Shown here in pieces: positions 18,101 through 27,336 of a DNA stretch of 64,000 nt. A model generated the notes under the pieces. It worked only from the letters and a program-made list of their open reading frames with translations. It made no database searches and had not been told where the DNA came from. The stretch is taken from the NCBI RefSeq assembly GCF_001412655.1, contig NZ_CP012996.1:682001-746000 (forward strand), given 5' to 3'. Origin of the DNA: Pedobacter sp. PACM 27299 (GTDB lineage: Bacteria > Bacteroidota > Bacteroidia > Sphingobacteriales > Sphingobacteriaceae). The position numbers and the translations under genes were made by a program. Each line of letters begins with the position of its first letter. Positions within the stretch are counted from its first letter, which is position 1.

Positions 18101-19396
18101 AAAAACTTTCAAGACCCTTTCTCTGGCAAAAGCATGTTCTACCATTGGTAGGGTGTGCTTTAATTGTTTATAGGCAGGAACCCAACGGTCTACATATTCC
18201 AGCTTCGGGTCAAATTTCTTCAGCTGAAGTTCCGGATTAAATACCCTGAAATAGGGCGCAGCATCATTTCCTGATCCGCAAGCCCATTGCCATCCACCTA
18301 CATTGCTGGCCATTTCATAATCCAATAGTTTTTCTGCAAAATAAGCTTCTCCCCATCGCCAGTCGATGAGCAAATGTTTACATAGGAAACTGGCTACCAC
18401 CATACGTACACGATTGTGCATGTATCCGGTTTGGTTGAGCTGCCTCATACCCGCATCTACTAAAGGATAACCGGTATTTCCCTGGCACCAGGCCTCAAAT
18501 TCATCTGGATGGTTTCGCCATTTGATCAGGTCGTATTTAGGTTTGAAGGATTTGGTTACAGTATGTGGGAAATGAAATAAAATCATCTGGTAAAAATCTC
18601 GCCAGGCCAGTTCCGAAAGCCATTTTGAAGCGTTTTGTTCCAATGCCGTTTTTGCGGCTTTCCGGATACTAATGGTACCGAAACGCAGGTGCATGCCAAT
18701 ATGGGAGGTCGCATCCGCTGCCGGAAAATCTCTGTTGAGTTCATAACCATCCAGCTTGTCTTCAAACTCTTTTCCTGGAAATGGCTGATTGCTTTTTTCA
18801 AATCCCAGGTCATTTAAGGTAGGGATTGGAAATGCTGCACCTGGCCAGAAGTTGTTGAAATATTTTTCGGTAGGGTAGGCGCGGAGGTAAAAGTTGTTGA
18901 GCTTTTGCTGCCACTGTCTAAAATAAGGCGTGAATACAGTATAAGGAAGACCATCTGCTTTGGTGATTTCATTTTTTTCGAAAATCACCTGGTCTTTGTA
19001 GCTGTAAAATTGAATGTTGGCTGTTTGTAGCTGTTCTTTGATGTCTGCATCTCTTTTGATGGCATCAGGTTCATAATCCTGATTGCAATACACAGCATTG
19101 ATCTGATGGGTTTGAATTAACGCTGCCCAGATGTCTGCTGGTTTGCCGTGTTGAATCAGGAGGGAAGAACCCTGGTTTTTCTGGAGCTGATCGCTGAGCG
19201 TACTCAACGTTTGATGGAGGAAATTGACCCGGGCATCTTGTTTATTGGCCAGTTTGCTCAGGATATCCGTATCGAAAATGAAAAGCAGCAGCACCGGATA
19301 ATCGCCTTTTAGAGCATGGTAAATGGCTGCATTGTCTTCCAGTCGCAGGTCTCTTCGCAACCAGCAGATGTTAATTTTAGGCTTCATATCGGGCAT
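18080..19396 (-). CDS. phr: Deoxyribodipyrimidine photolyase (class I)
   Basis: The 438-residue FAD enzyme repairs UV-made cyclobutane pyrimidine dimers using blue light. The N-terminal antenna domain starts WLRRDLRLEDN. The C-terminal FAD domain has ELAWRDFYQMILFH (about 265), NRVRMVVASF, and GGWQWACGSGNDAAPYFR (about 370) containing the electron-transfer Trp and the dimer-contacting residues. The ATG at 19387, three codons inside, is an equally good start. It is followed upstream by a TIGR01777 SDR gene and then, divergently, a DASH cryptochrome: a light-damage block. Antenna cofactor not determinable. Confidence 0.93.
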   Translation of the reverse strand: MPDMKPKINICWLRRDLRLEDNAAIYHALKGDYPVLLLFIFDTDILSKLANKQDARVNFLHQTLSTLSDQLQKNQGSSLLIQHGKPADIWAALIQTHQINAVYCNQDYEPDAIKRDADIKEQLQTANIQFYSYKDQVIFEKNEITKADGLPYTVFTPYFRQWQQKLNNFYLRAYPTEKYFNNFWPGAAFPIPTLNDLGFEKSNQPFPGKEFEDKLDGYELNRDFPAADATSHIGMHLRFGTISIRKAAKTALEQNASKWLSELAWRDFYQMILFHFPHTVTKSFKPKYDLIKWRNHPDEFEAWCQGNTGYPLVDAGMRQLNQTGYMHNRVRMVVASFLCKHLLIDWRWGEAYFAEKLLDYEMASNVGGWQWACGSGNDAAPYFRVFNPELQLKKFDPKLEYVDRWVPAYKQLKHTLPMVEHAFARERVLKVFKAALNE

Positions 19397-19432
19397 TTGA
19401 ACGTTTAATGAGGGGTGGTTCGTTTTTTCTTC

Positions 19433-20344
19433 CTATTTAGTCTGGTAAATATCGGCTAAAGCCAGCTCTAATTCCGAATATTTAAACTTAAATCCGGTAT
19501 TGAGTAGTTTTTGAACACTGGTATTATTGCTGCTCAAAACCACTGCAGAAAGCTCTCCAAGGATGATTTTTAAAACAAATTCAGGTACGTTAACCGGCCA
19601 TACCGGTCGATGCAGCTGTTTGGCAATCGCTTTGGTAAGCGTGATATTGCTGACCGGATGTGTTGCCGCTGCGTTGTAAGCACCGATATAACTATCATTT
19701 TCTGCGGCAAGTGTAAACATTTCCAGGATGTCATCCAGGTGTACCCATGGCACCCATTGTTTGCCATTGCCCAGACCTGCGCCGAAGAAGTAACGAATTG
19801 GCTGTTCTATTGCTTTTAATGCCCCACCCTCTTTTGCAAGGATGACGCCAATCCTCCATTTTACGACTCTGATCCCCATGGATAGTCCTTGATCTGCTGA
19901 GGCTTCCCATTTCGCGCAGCATTCTGCGAGAAACCCGCTGCCATTCGGACTTTCTTCGGTTAGGACTTTGTCGCCCGCATCTCCATAATAACCAACTGCT
20001 GCTGCAGAAATAAAGGTTTTAACAGGGGCGTTGTGTTCTTTTATAGTTTTATATAATAGCTGAGCGGATAATACACGGCTGTCGATGATTTTTTTCTTGC
20101 GGGCAGCAGTCCATTTTTCTCCGGCAATATTTTCCCCTGCGAGGTGGATGACGGTGTCTATGCCCGACAAACATTCCGGATCTATTTTGGATTTGTAGAC
20201 ATCCCATAAATATACTTTCACATCTTTGATGGGGGTTGCTTTTCTAGAGAGCACCGATACTTGATGACCTTTTTCTATTAAAATTGGGATGAGCTTTTTG
20301 CCTACCATCCCGGTAGCTCCGGTAATTAGAATGTGCTTATTCAT
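19433..20344 (-). CDS. TIGR01777 family SDR protein (YfcH/SulA-like epimerase fold)
   Basis: The protein (303 residues) has an NAD(P)-binding Rossmann start (ITGATGMVGKKL, residues 6-17), the VIHLAGENIAG motif near 65, and a C-terminal DUF1731 region (PVWPVNVPEFVLKIILGE). TIGR01777 proteins are extended short-chain dehydrogenase relatives with no settled substrate. In Bacteroidota they are often found with photolyase and carotenoid genes, as here (36 bases before the photolyase gene). It is probably co-transcribed with phr from a promoter in the space shared with the divergent DASH gene. Confidence 0.85.
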   Translation of the reverse strand: MNKHILITGATGMVGKKLIPILIEKGHQVSVLSRKATPIKDVKVYLWDVYKSKIDPECLSGIDTVIHLAGENIAGEKWTAARKKKIIDSRVLSAQLLYKTIKEHNAPVKTFISAAAVGYYGDAGDKVLTEESPNGSGFLAECCAKWEASADQGLSMGIRVVKWRIGVILAKEGGALKAIEQPIRYFFGAGLGNGKQWVPWVHLDDILEMFTLAAENDSYIGAYNAAATHPVSNITLTKAIAKQLHRPVWPVNVPEFVLKIILGELSAVVLSSNNTSVQKLLNTGFKFKYSELELALADIYQTK

Positions 20345-20458
20345 AATTAAATAACCAATAATTGTGTGATTAGTTTAGTTATCGCAATTAATCTTCAAAT
20401 GTTTGTTGCGGTTATGTAAATATTACTTTAGTAATTCGTACTAAGCTAAAAATTCGTA

Positions 20459-20466
20459 TATTTTTG
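20459..20466 (+). promoter_or_regulatory. -7 promoter element for DASH cryptochrome
   Basis: TATTTTTG fits TAnnTTTG, 29 bases before the start codon. No TTG is seen at the expected distance, which would suit activation by a regulator or an alternative sigma factor. Confidence 0.4.
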
Positions 20467-20495
20467 TGGAATTGATATTTAATTGACCTTCCTTA

Positions 20496-21788
20496 ATGAA
20501 ATCTAAAAGAATACTAGTCTGGTTTAGAAACGATCTTCGATTACACGACAATGAAATGTTGGTTGAAGCACTTGCTAAATCTGAAAGTATTTTACCGGTT
20601 TATTTTTTTGATCCTCAATATTTTCACGAAACCAGGTTTGAAACTTTGAAAACCGGTATCCATCGGGCAAAGTTTTTATTGGAAAGTGTGGCTGCCTTAA
20701 GGTTGTCTTTTCAGCAGCTTGGCGGAGATATTCTACTGATTCAGGGAAGTCCGGAAGAATTCATGACAAAACTACTGGAAGATTTTGATATTTCTGAAGT
20801 CTACCACCATCGCGAGGTCGCGCCTGAGGAAACTTCCATCTCTACCAGAATGGAGGATCTTTTATGGAAGCAGAAGATCAATTTAAAACACTTCATCGGT
20901 CATACCTTATATAATAAGGAAGACCTTCCTTTTCCAATCAAGGATATTCCAGACGTTTTTGCACAATTCAAGAAGAAGACAGAGCGTGATGCTATAGTAA
21001 AGGCTTGTTTTTTAAGTCCGGAGGAGATCAGTTTTGTTGAAAATGAAGATTGGGGTGTTTTGCCAACGCTTGCTGATTTAGGATTTGAAGTACAGCCAGA
21101 TGATTTTCCTGATGGGGCACAGATCGGCGGTGAGGATGCTGGATTAGCACACCTTAAGGAATTGCTGCTGGAAGGGGCAGAAATTCATCAAAAGCCAGTA
21201 AAAAACACAGGTGATAAGCAAGGTTTTGCTTCCAGATTATCGGGATGGCTGTCCTTAGGCTGTCTATCACCAAGAAAAGTATACTGGAAGTTGAAGGATG
21301 CGGAAGCAGAATTTGGCGGCAATGGAAATTTTAATCAGATTTTGCTGGGCTTATTGTGGCGTGATTATTTCCGTTTTATGTTTAAAAAACACAGTATTGC
21401 CTTTTTTCAGGAACCTGAAGATTTTGAAAAAGAATTTTTTAGTCCGACGGAAATTGGGCATCCTGACTTGCTGAAATGGAAAAATGGAGCTACGGGACAC
21501 CCGATTATTGACCGCTACATGCAGGAACTGAATGTGCAGGGGTATATTACCCATACCGGGCGTTTATTGGTGGCCACTTATCTGATTCATGTTTTAAAAA
21601 TCCACTGGACCAATGGTGCAGTTTATTTTGAGGAAAAACTGATTGATTATGCGCCGGCTAGTAATTGGGGTAACTGGGCAAATGTTGCCGGAGTAGGCAA
21701 GGACCTGAAATCGAAAAACACTTTCGATCTGGATAAGCAGATTAAGCTCTTGGAGACCGCGGTTTCTGATGCAGCTTCTATGGCTTAA
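20496..21788 (+). CDS. DASH-type cryptochrome/photolyase
   Basis: The protein has 430 residues: an antenna-type domain (VWFRNDLRLHDNEML at residues 8-22) and a FAD domain with LLWRDYFRFMF near 285 and ASNWGNWANVAGVGKD near 390, the wording typical of CRY-DASH rather than CPD photolyase. DASH proteins repair dimers in single-stranded or looped DNA and may also signal. Usual DASH proteins are slightly longer, and the C-terminal tail here is short. It is divergent from the TIGR01777/phr pair and is followed by the remnant of a B12-dependent photoreceptor, supporting a light-response locus. Confidence 0.88.
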   Translation: MKSKRILVWFRNDLRLHDNEMLVEALAKSESILPVYFFDPQYFHETRFETLKTGIHRAKFLLESVAALRLSFQQLGGDILLIQGSPEEFMTKLLEDFDISEVYHHREVAPEETSISTRMEDLLWKQKINLKHFIGHTLYNKEDLPFPIKDIPDVFAQFKKKTERDAIVKACFLSPEEISFVENEDWGVLPTLADLGFEVQPDDFPDGAQIGGEDAGLAHLKELLLEGAEIHQKPVKNTGDKQGFASRLSGWLSLGCLSPRKVYWKLKDAEAEFGGNGNFNQILLGLLWRDYFRFMFKKHSIAFFQEPEDFEKEFFSPTEIGHPDLLKWKNGATGHPIIDRYMQELNVQGYITHTGRLLVATYLIHVLKIHWTNGAVYFEEKLIDYAPASNWGNWANVAGVGKDLKSKNTFDLDKQIKLLETAVSDAASMA

Positions 21789-22354
21789 ATCCTGAAACAA
21801 AGGCAGTCTTCTTTTGTGGGATTAAAGCACATACCACCCGGGTATGGGAGCTGGTGGTTTTTCCTTTTATGAAGAAACTGGGCCTGCTGTGGCAAAGCGG
21901 AGCAGTTGATCCTGCACATGAACATTTTGCCTGCGATCTGATCCCTGAGCGGATCATTATAGAGCTCAATAAAGTGGGGCAGCCACCGATTTTAAAAACC
22001 AAGAAATTCCTACTTTTTCTGCCTCAGGCTGAAATGCATGAAAATGGCCTGCTTTTTGCAAAGTATTTAGTGAAAAGCCGGGGGCATGAAAGTTTGTACC
22101 TCGGATTGGAAACTCCTTATTCAGATCTTAAAAAAGTTGCAGACTCGTATCGGCCGGATTTTGCTTTTACTGTTTTAACTTCTTTAAATCTGGGGAAAAA
22201 TATTAATAAAATTATAGGTAAAGTTATGGATCACCTCAACGTGCCCCTATTAGTGACAGGCAGTTTAATCTCTGAATTTGATGTCCTTGTACAGGATCGG
22301 CTTACGCCGCTAAAGAATGTCCGTGATATGACGGATTTTTTGGAATATTTATAA
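21788..22354 (+). pseudogene. Remnant of MerR/B12-binding (CarH/LitR-type) photoreceptor regulator
   Basis: The open frame begins at the end of the DASH gene and has no ATG. It encodes GIKAHTTRVWE, the recognition segment of a MerR helix-turn-helix, then jumps directly to VVFPFMKKLGLLW, the second half of the B12 cap domain. It keeps the cap motif W-x9-EH (WQSGAVDPAHEH) and the cobalamin axial-His motif ExHxxG (EMHENG), followed by a complete B12-binding Rossmann domain. Normal members are about 300 residues. Here most of the HTH and the first half of the cap (over 100 residues) are missing, in frame. Translation could only begin at GTG 21854 (166 residues), giving a B12 domain without DNA binding. 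The assignment is from motifs; loss of regulatory function is inferred. Confidence 0.8.
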
Positions 22355-22360
22355 AGAAAA

Positions 22361-22393
22361 TTGCCTTACTTAATAGGTAAAATCCTAATTTTG
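22361..22393 (+). promoter_or_regulatory. Likely promoter of sucA-sucB
   Basis: TTG (22361-22363) and TAATTTTG (22386-22393) with a 22-base spacer, slightly long, 25 bases ahead of the sucA start. Confidence 0.5.
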
Positions 22394-22418
22394 CTTCAAT
22401 ATAGCATATTCACACATA

Positions 22419-25211
22419 ATGGATAATTTATCTTATCTCAGCGGCGAAAACGCCGAATACGTAGAGTCCCTTTATCAAGCATTTAAGGAAGATCCCAATT
22501 CGGTTGAATTTGGTTGGCAGAAATTTTTTGAAGGCTTTGACTTCGGGAGAAGCTCATCTCCGGTTACAGGAGAAGAAACCCCTGAACATTTCCTAAAAGA
22601 AGTTAGTGTTTTAAACATGATCAACGGTTACCGTCAGCGTGGCCATTTGTTTACACACACTAACCCGGTTAGAGAAAGACGCAAGCACTTGCCAACTTTA
22701 GATCTGGTAAATTTCAATTTGTCTGACGCTGATCTTGATACTGTATTCAATGCAGGTATTGAGCTGGGCATCGGAGCGGTTAAATTAAGCGAAATTGTTG
22801 CTTTCTTAAACCAGACTTACTGCCGTTCGATCGGTGCGGAGTACAAGTACGTACGTACTCCTGAAGTATTGTCATGGATTGAGAAAAAAATGGAGAGTGT
22901 TCGTAATACGCCTAATTTCTCTATTGAGGAGAAAACAAGGATCCTGACTAAATTGAATGAAGCTGTATGCTTTGAGAACTTCCTGGGTACAAAGTTCCTG
23001 GGGCAAAAAAGATTCTCTTTGGAAGGTGCTGAGGCATTGATTCCGGCATTGGACTCTGTGATTGAAAAAGGTGCCGCTTTAGGTATTGAAGAGTTTGTGA
23101 TTGGTATGGCGCATCGTGGAAGGCTGAACGTTTTGGCCAACATTATGCAGAAATCCTATAAAGATATTTTTGCTGAATTTGAAGGTAAAGGATATAGCGC
23201 AGAATCTCCGTTTGGTGGTGATGTGAAATATCACCTGGGTTATTCTACGGATGTAACCACCAACAATGGCAGCAATGTTCACTTGAGTTTATGCCCTAAC
23301 CCTTCGCACCTGGAAACAGTAAACGGAGTGGTAGAAGGGATGACCAGGTCGAAAATTGATTTCAAATATGATGGTGATGATGCTCGCATTGCACCAATCC
23401 TGATTCATGGTGATGCTTCTATCGCTGGTCAGGGAATTGTTTATGAAGTCATTCAGATGGCAGGACTAGACGGTTATAAAACTGGCGGTACGATTCACCT
23501 GATCATCAACAACCAGATCGGTTTCACGACGAATTATAAAGATGCCCGTTCGAGTACTTACTGTACAGATATTGCTAAAGTAACCTTATCGCCAGTTTTC
23601 CATGTAAATGGAGACGATGTTGAGGCCTTGGTTTATGCAATTAACCTGGCTATGGAGTACCGTCAGAAATATAAAAATGATGTGTTCATCGATATTTTAT
23701 GTTACCGCAGATTCGGTCATAATGAGTCGGATGAGCCTAAATTTACTCAGCCTTTATTATACAAAGCTATTGAGCAGCATGCAAATCCTCGTGATATCTA
23801 TGTTGATCAGCTGGTTAAAGAAGGTAAATTAGAAGCATCTGCTGCGAAAACAATGGAAAAAGATTTCCGTGGTATTCTGCAAGGCTGCTTAAATGAAGCA
23901 AAAGCGATCACTTCTACGTATCAGGATGTGAAATTTGGTGGCGCATGGAAAGACATGCGTATTGCTACCGTGAAAGATTTCGAAGTTTCTCCGGATACTT
24001 CAGTAGATGAGGCGACTTTACTAAGCGTTGCAGAAAGCATCAGTACTTTGCCTTCAGACAGAAAGTTTTTCAAGAAAATTGAGAAGCTTTTTGATGAGCG
24101 CAGCAAAATGGCAAAAACTTCTCATGTGTTCGATTGGGCAATGGGTGAGCAATTGGCTTATGGTACCTTATTAAACGAAGGCAAACGTGTTCGTTTAAGC
24201 GGTCAGGATGTAGAAAGAGGAACTTTCTCTCACCGTCATGCCGTATTAACTTTAGAAGATTCTGAAGAAGAATACATCCCATTGGCGAATGTTTCTAAAG
24301 ATCAGGCTTCTTTTGATATTTACAATTCACACTTGTCTGAGTATGGTGTATTGGGTTTTGAATATGGTTATGCCATGGCAAATCCAAATGCATTGACGAT
24401 TTGGGAAGCACAATTTGGTGATTTCTTTAACGGTGCTCAGATTGTAGTTGATCAATATATTGCCAGTGCAGAAACTAAATGGCAGCGTGAAAATGGTTTG
24501 GTGATGTTATTGCCTCATGGTTATGAAGGTCAAGGTCCGGAACACTCTTCCGCACGTATTGAGCGTTTCATGGAGCTTTGTGCAGATTATAACATGCAAG
24601 TAGCCAACTGTTCAACACCAGCGAATTTCTTCCATGCGATCCGCAGACAATTTAAACGTGATTTCAGAAAGCCATTGGTGGTATTTACGCCGAAAAGTCT
24701 TTTACGTCACCCTGCCTGTGTATCTAAATTAGCCGATTTCACGGAAGGTAAGTTCCAGGAAGTAATTGACGATGCAAATGTGAAAGCTGCTGAAGTAACG
24801 AGAGTATTGTTCTGCAGTGGTAAGATCTATTATGAGTTGTTAGAAAAACAACAAAAAGAAGCGATCAATCAGGTAGCTATTGTAAGGGTAGAGCAATTGT
24901 ACCCAACGCCAGTAGCACAGATGGAAGCGGTTTATGCGAAATATAAAAATGCAACTGAAGCGGTTTGGGTTCAGGAAGAGCCTGAAAACATGGGTGCATG
25001 GCCATATTTGTTACGTAGACTAAGAAAAACTATCTTTAGTGATATTGAAGTGATTTCAAGAAAAGAAAGCAGCAGTACAGCTTCTGGTTTTGCAAAACAA
25101 CATGCTGATCAGCAAGCGTATATTTTAGCTAAATCTTTTGAATTACCTGTTTCTAAAGGAGATAAAGACATCGCTAAAAAGTCTGTGAGTAAAGTATATA
25201 ATGTAGATTAG
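22419..25211 (+). CDS. sucA: 2-oxoglutarate dehydrogenase E1 component
   Basis: The thiamine-diphosphate enzyme (930 residues) decarboxylates 2-oxoglutarate in the TCA cycle and passes the succinyl group to the E2 lipoyl arm. The N-terminal anchoring segment ([17 protein letters not shown]) is followed by [13 protein letters not shown] near 228, the ThDP site [14 protein letters not shown] near 330, and the transketolase-like C-terminal half with [17 protein letters not shown] near 700. Length fits the family. E2 follows after 19 bases and E3 is at 31 kb. Codon use suggests strong expression. Confidence 0.97.
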   Translation: MDNLSYLSGENAEYVESLYQAFKEDPNSVEFGWQKFFEGFDFGRSSSPVTGEETPEHFLKEVSVLNMINGYRQRGHLFTHTNPVRERRKHLPTLDLVNFNLSDADLDTVFNAGIELGIGAVKLSEIVAFLNQTYCRSIGAEYKYVRTPEVLSWIEKKMESVRNTPNFSIEEKTRILTKLNEAVCFENFLGTKFLGQKRFSLEGAEALIPALDSVIEKGAALGIEEFVIGMAHRGRLNVLANIMQKSYKDIFAEFEGKGYSAESPFGGDVKYHLGYSTDVTTNNGSNVHLSLCPNPSHLETVNGVVEGMTRSKIDFKYDGDDARIAPILIHGDASIAGQGIVYEVIQMAGLDGYKTGGTIHLIINNQIGFTTNYKDARSSTYCTDIAKVTLSPVFHVNGDDVEALVYAINLAMEYRQKYKNDVFIDILCYRRFGHNESDEPKFTQPLLYKAIEQHANPRDIYVDQLVKEGKLEASAAKTMEKDFRGILQGCLNEAKAITSTYQDVKFGGAWKDMRIATVKDFEVSPDTSVDEATLLSVAESISTLPSDRKFFKKIEKLFDERSKMAKTSHVFDWAMGEQLAYGTLLNEGKRVRLSGQDVERGTFSHRHAVLTLEDSEEEYIPLANVSKDQASFDIYNSHLSEYGVLGFEYGYAMANPNALTIWEAQFGDFFNGAQIVVDQYIASAETKWQRENGLVMLLPHGYEGQGPEHSSARIERFMELCADYNMQVANCSTPANFFHAIRRQFKRDFRKPLVVFTPKSLLRHPACVSKLADFTEGKFQEVIDDANVKAAEVTRVLFCSGKIYYELLEKQQKEAINQVAIVRVEQLYPTPVAQMEAVYAKYKNATEAVWVQEEPENMGAWPYLLRRLRKTIFSDIEVISRKESSSTASGFAKQHADQQAYILAKSFELPVSKGDKDIAKKSVSKVYNVD

Positions 25212-25230
25212 AAAATATAATACATCAGTT

Positions 25231-26451
25231 ATGAGTATAGAAATAAAAGTTCCGCCAGTAGGCGAGTCAATTACCGAAGTTGTTTTATCACGTTGGGTGA
25301 AAAATGATGGTGATGCAGTAGAAATGGATGAAGTAATTGCGGAATTAGAATCTGATAAAGCAACTTTTGAATTAACTGCAGAACAGGCTGGAACTTTAAG
25401 GATTGTAGCTGCCGAAGGTGATACCCTGGCAATAGGTGCAGTTGTTTGTAATATTGAAGAAGGTGGAGCTGCTCCTGCAGCGAAAGCTGAAGAGGCACCT
25501 AAAGCCGCTGTTGCTGAAGATAAAGCTGCTGCTCCTGTAGCTGCTGCAAAATCTGGTGATAGCTATGCAACTGGTACTCCTTCTCCTTCTGCCGGAAAAA
25601 TTCTTGCTGAAAAAGGCGTAGACGCTGCTGCTGTAAAAGGTACTGGTGTTGACGGTAGAATCACTAAAGAAGATGCGTTAAAAGCAGAAAAAGCAGCGCC
25701 TAAGAAAGCTGCATCTCCTGCTGCTCCAGTTGTAGCTGCTGTTGCAGGTGCAAGAGGAGAGCGCAGACAAAAGATGTCGCCATTGCGTAAAACTGTTGCC
25801 AAACGTTTGGTAGCCGTGAAAAACGAAACAGCGATGTTGACTACTTTCAACGAGGTAAACATGAAGCCAATCATGGACCTTCGTTCGAAATATAAAGATC
25901 AGTTTAAAGAAAAATATGGTGTTGGTCTAGGTTTCATGAGTTTCTTCACGAAAGCAGTTTGTGAAGCAGCAAAAGATTTCCCGGCAGTAAACGCTAGAAT
26001 CGATGGCGAAGAGGTAGTTTACAATGATTTTGTAGATGTTTCTATCGCGGTTTCTGCACCAAAAGGATTGGTTGTTCCCATCATCAGAAATGCAGAAAGC
26101 ATGACTTTAGCTCAGATCGAGAAAACTGTAATTGAATTGGCTACTAAAGCTCGTGATAGCAAATTGACTATCGAAGAGATGACAGGTGGTACATTTACGA
26201 TCACTAACGGTGGTGTATTTGGCTCTATGATGTCTACGCCAATCATCAACTCTCCACAGTCAGCGATTTTAGGTATGCACAATATTATTGAGCGCCCTAT
26301 CGCAGAAAAAGGTGAAGTTGTGATTCGTCCGATGATGTATTTAGCATTGTCTTATGACCACAGAATCATTGATGGTAGAGAATCAGTAGGTTTCTTAGTA
26401 AGAGTGAAACAATTATTAGAAGATCCAGCTAGATTGCTGTTAGGTATCTAA
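25231..26451 (+). CDS. sucB: Dihydrolipoyllysine-residue succinyltransferase (OGDH E2)
   Basis: The 406-residue E2 has one lipoyl domain with the lipoylated Lys in ESDKATFEL (about residue 44), an Ala/Pro-rich linker (80-115), a peripheral-subunit-binding domain ([22 protein letters not shown] region, 118-150) and a catalytic domain ending with [11 protein letters not shown], which carries the active-site His and Asp. It forms the core of the 2-oxoglutarate dehydrogenase complex. It shares an operon with sucA and is followed by a strong terminator. Confidence 0.96.
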   Translation: MSIEIKVPPVGESITEVVLSRWVKNDGDAVEMDEVIAELESDKATFELTAEQAGTLRIVAAEGDTLAIGAVVCNIEEGGAAPAAKAEEAPKAAVAEDKAAAPVAAAKSGDSYATGTPSPSAGKILAEKGVDAAAVKGTGVDGRITKEDALKAEKAAPKKAASPAAPVVAAVAGARGERRQKMSPLRKTVAKRLVAVKNETAMLTTFNEVNMKPIMDLRSKYKDQFKEKYGVGLGFMSFFTKAVCEAAKDFPAVNARIDGEEVVYNDFVDVSIAVSAPKGLVVPIIRNAESMTLAQIEKTVIELATKARDSKLTIEEMTGGTFTITNGGVFGSMMSTPIINSPQSAILGMHNIIERPIAEKGEVVIRPMMYLALSYDHRIIDGRESVGFLVRVKQLLEDPARLLLGI

Positions 26452-26470
26452 ACTTGGTTTTAAGGAAATA

Positions 26471-26505
26471 AAAAATCCCCGTATCCTATGATGCGGGGAT
26501 TTTTT
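26471..26505 (+). terminator. Terminator of sucA-sucB
   Basis: Stem of 11 bp (26471-26481 with 26494-26504), GC-rich core flanked by A and T runs, so it can also work for the converging minus-strand operon. Confidence 0.88.
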
Positions 26506-26533
26506 GTTTGTGGTTTAGGTGTATTTTATTGGT

Positions 26534-27274
26534 TTAATCTACTTTTCTGACTCTTCCAGATCCTGAAGATGCTTTGCTTACTGAGCTTGGATTTCCAGTG
26601 TAGTTTACGCTTCCTGAACCACTGGTAGCTGCATCAATGCTTTTTTGTGCATCAATATAAACTGATCCGGAACCGCTAACGTGTGCATCCACATTTTCTG
26701 CTGAGAATGCTCTGCCAGAAAATCCTCCGGATCCACTCACTGCGATGTCTGCCTTTTTTGCTTTTCCGCTGATGTTTAAACCACCGGAACCGCTCACTGC
26801 TGCATCAAAGGTCTGCGTATTCACTGTAGCTTTAATGCTTCCTGATCCGCTAAGCGCTACATCTAGGGAATTGGTATTGATGGTTTGTTCTACTTCAATA
26901 CTTCCTGATCCAGATAAGGCCAGACTGGTTAGTTTTTTAACCGTGATGTAAGCCGTAACCCTGGTATTGTTGGAGTTATTCTTGAACCATCGTTTCCATT
27001 CTGAGTTTTTAGGTCTTATAGATAGCGTACCATCTTTCACTTCTGTGATCAGCTGATCTATAGCTTCCTGGTCACCTTCCAGCCTTAAGCTTTCTGTATT
27101 TCCTATTTTTACATAGGTTTTGATGGAACCTCCAATGGCAATGCCCGTGAAATTGCTCACTTTTCTTTCTTCATCCAATAAATGGGAAGCACTGATTCTT
27201 ATAGGTGAAGTAGCCTGACTGTGTAATCCCAGGCTCAATAATGCGAATGTTAGTATTAAACTTAATCTTTTCAT
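26534..27274 (-). CDS. Head GIN domain-containing (DUF2807) exported protein
   Basis: From the ATG at 27274 the protein has 246 residues with a cleavable signal peptide (LLSLGLHSQATSP). A longer frame starting at 27313 would add 13 residues before this clean signal peptide and is rejected. The body is a DUF2807 head GIN domain with eight or more repeats of the SGSGS type (for example LSGSGSIEV, VSGSGGL, GSGSVY), predicted to form a right-handed beta-helix. Such proteins are exported and surface- or periplasm-located with no known activity. It is the third gene of an operon with an M1 peptidase and a CocE hydrolase. Confidence 0.85.
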   Translation of the reverse strand: MKRLSLILTFALLSLGLHSQATSPIRISASHLLDEERKVSNFTGIAIGGSIKTYVKIGNTESLRLEGDQEAIDQLITEVKDGTLSIRPKNSEWKRWFKNNSNNTRVTAYITVKKLTSLALSGSGSIEVEQTINTNSLDVALSGSGSIKATVNTQTFDAAVSGSGGLNISGKAKKADIAVSGSGGFSGRAFSAENVDAHVSGSGSVYIDAQKSIDAATSGSGSVNYTGNPSSVSKASSGSGRVRKVD

Positions 27275-27336
27275 ATTGTTTCGGTTTTCTATAAGACGCC
27301 AGGCCATTCCCAATTGTTGCAGAGTTTTGTGATTAT

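Noticed and set aside
26534..27274. SGSGS repeats considered as a possible low-complexity or silk-like secreted polymer
   Set aside because: The spacing fits the beta-helix turns of the known DUF2807 head GIN domain.
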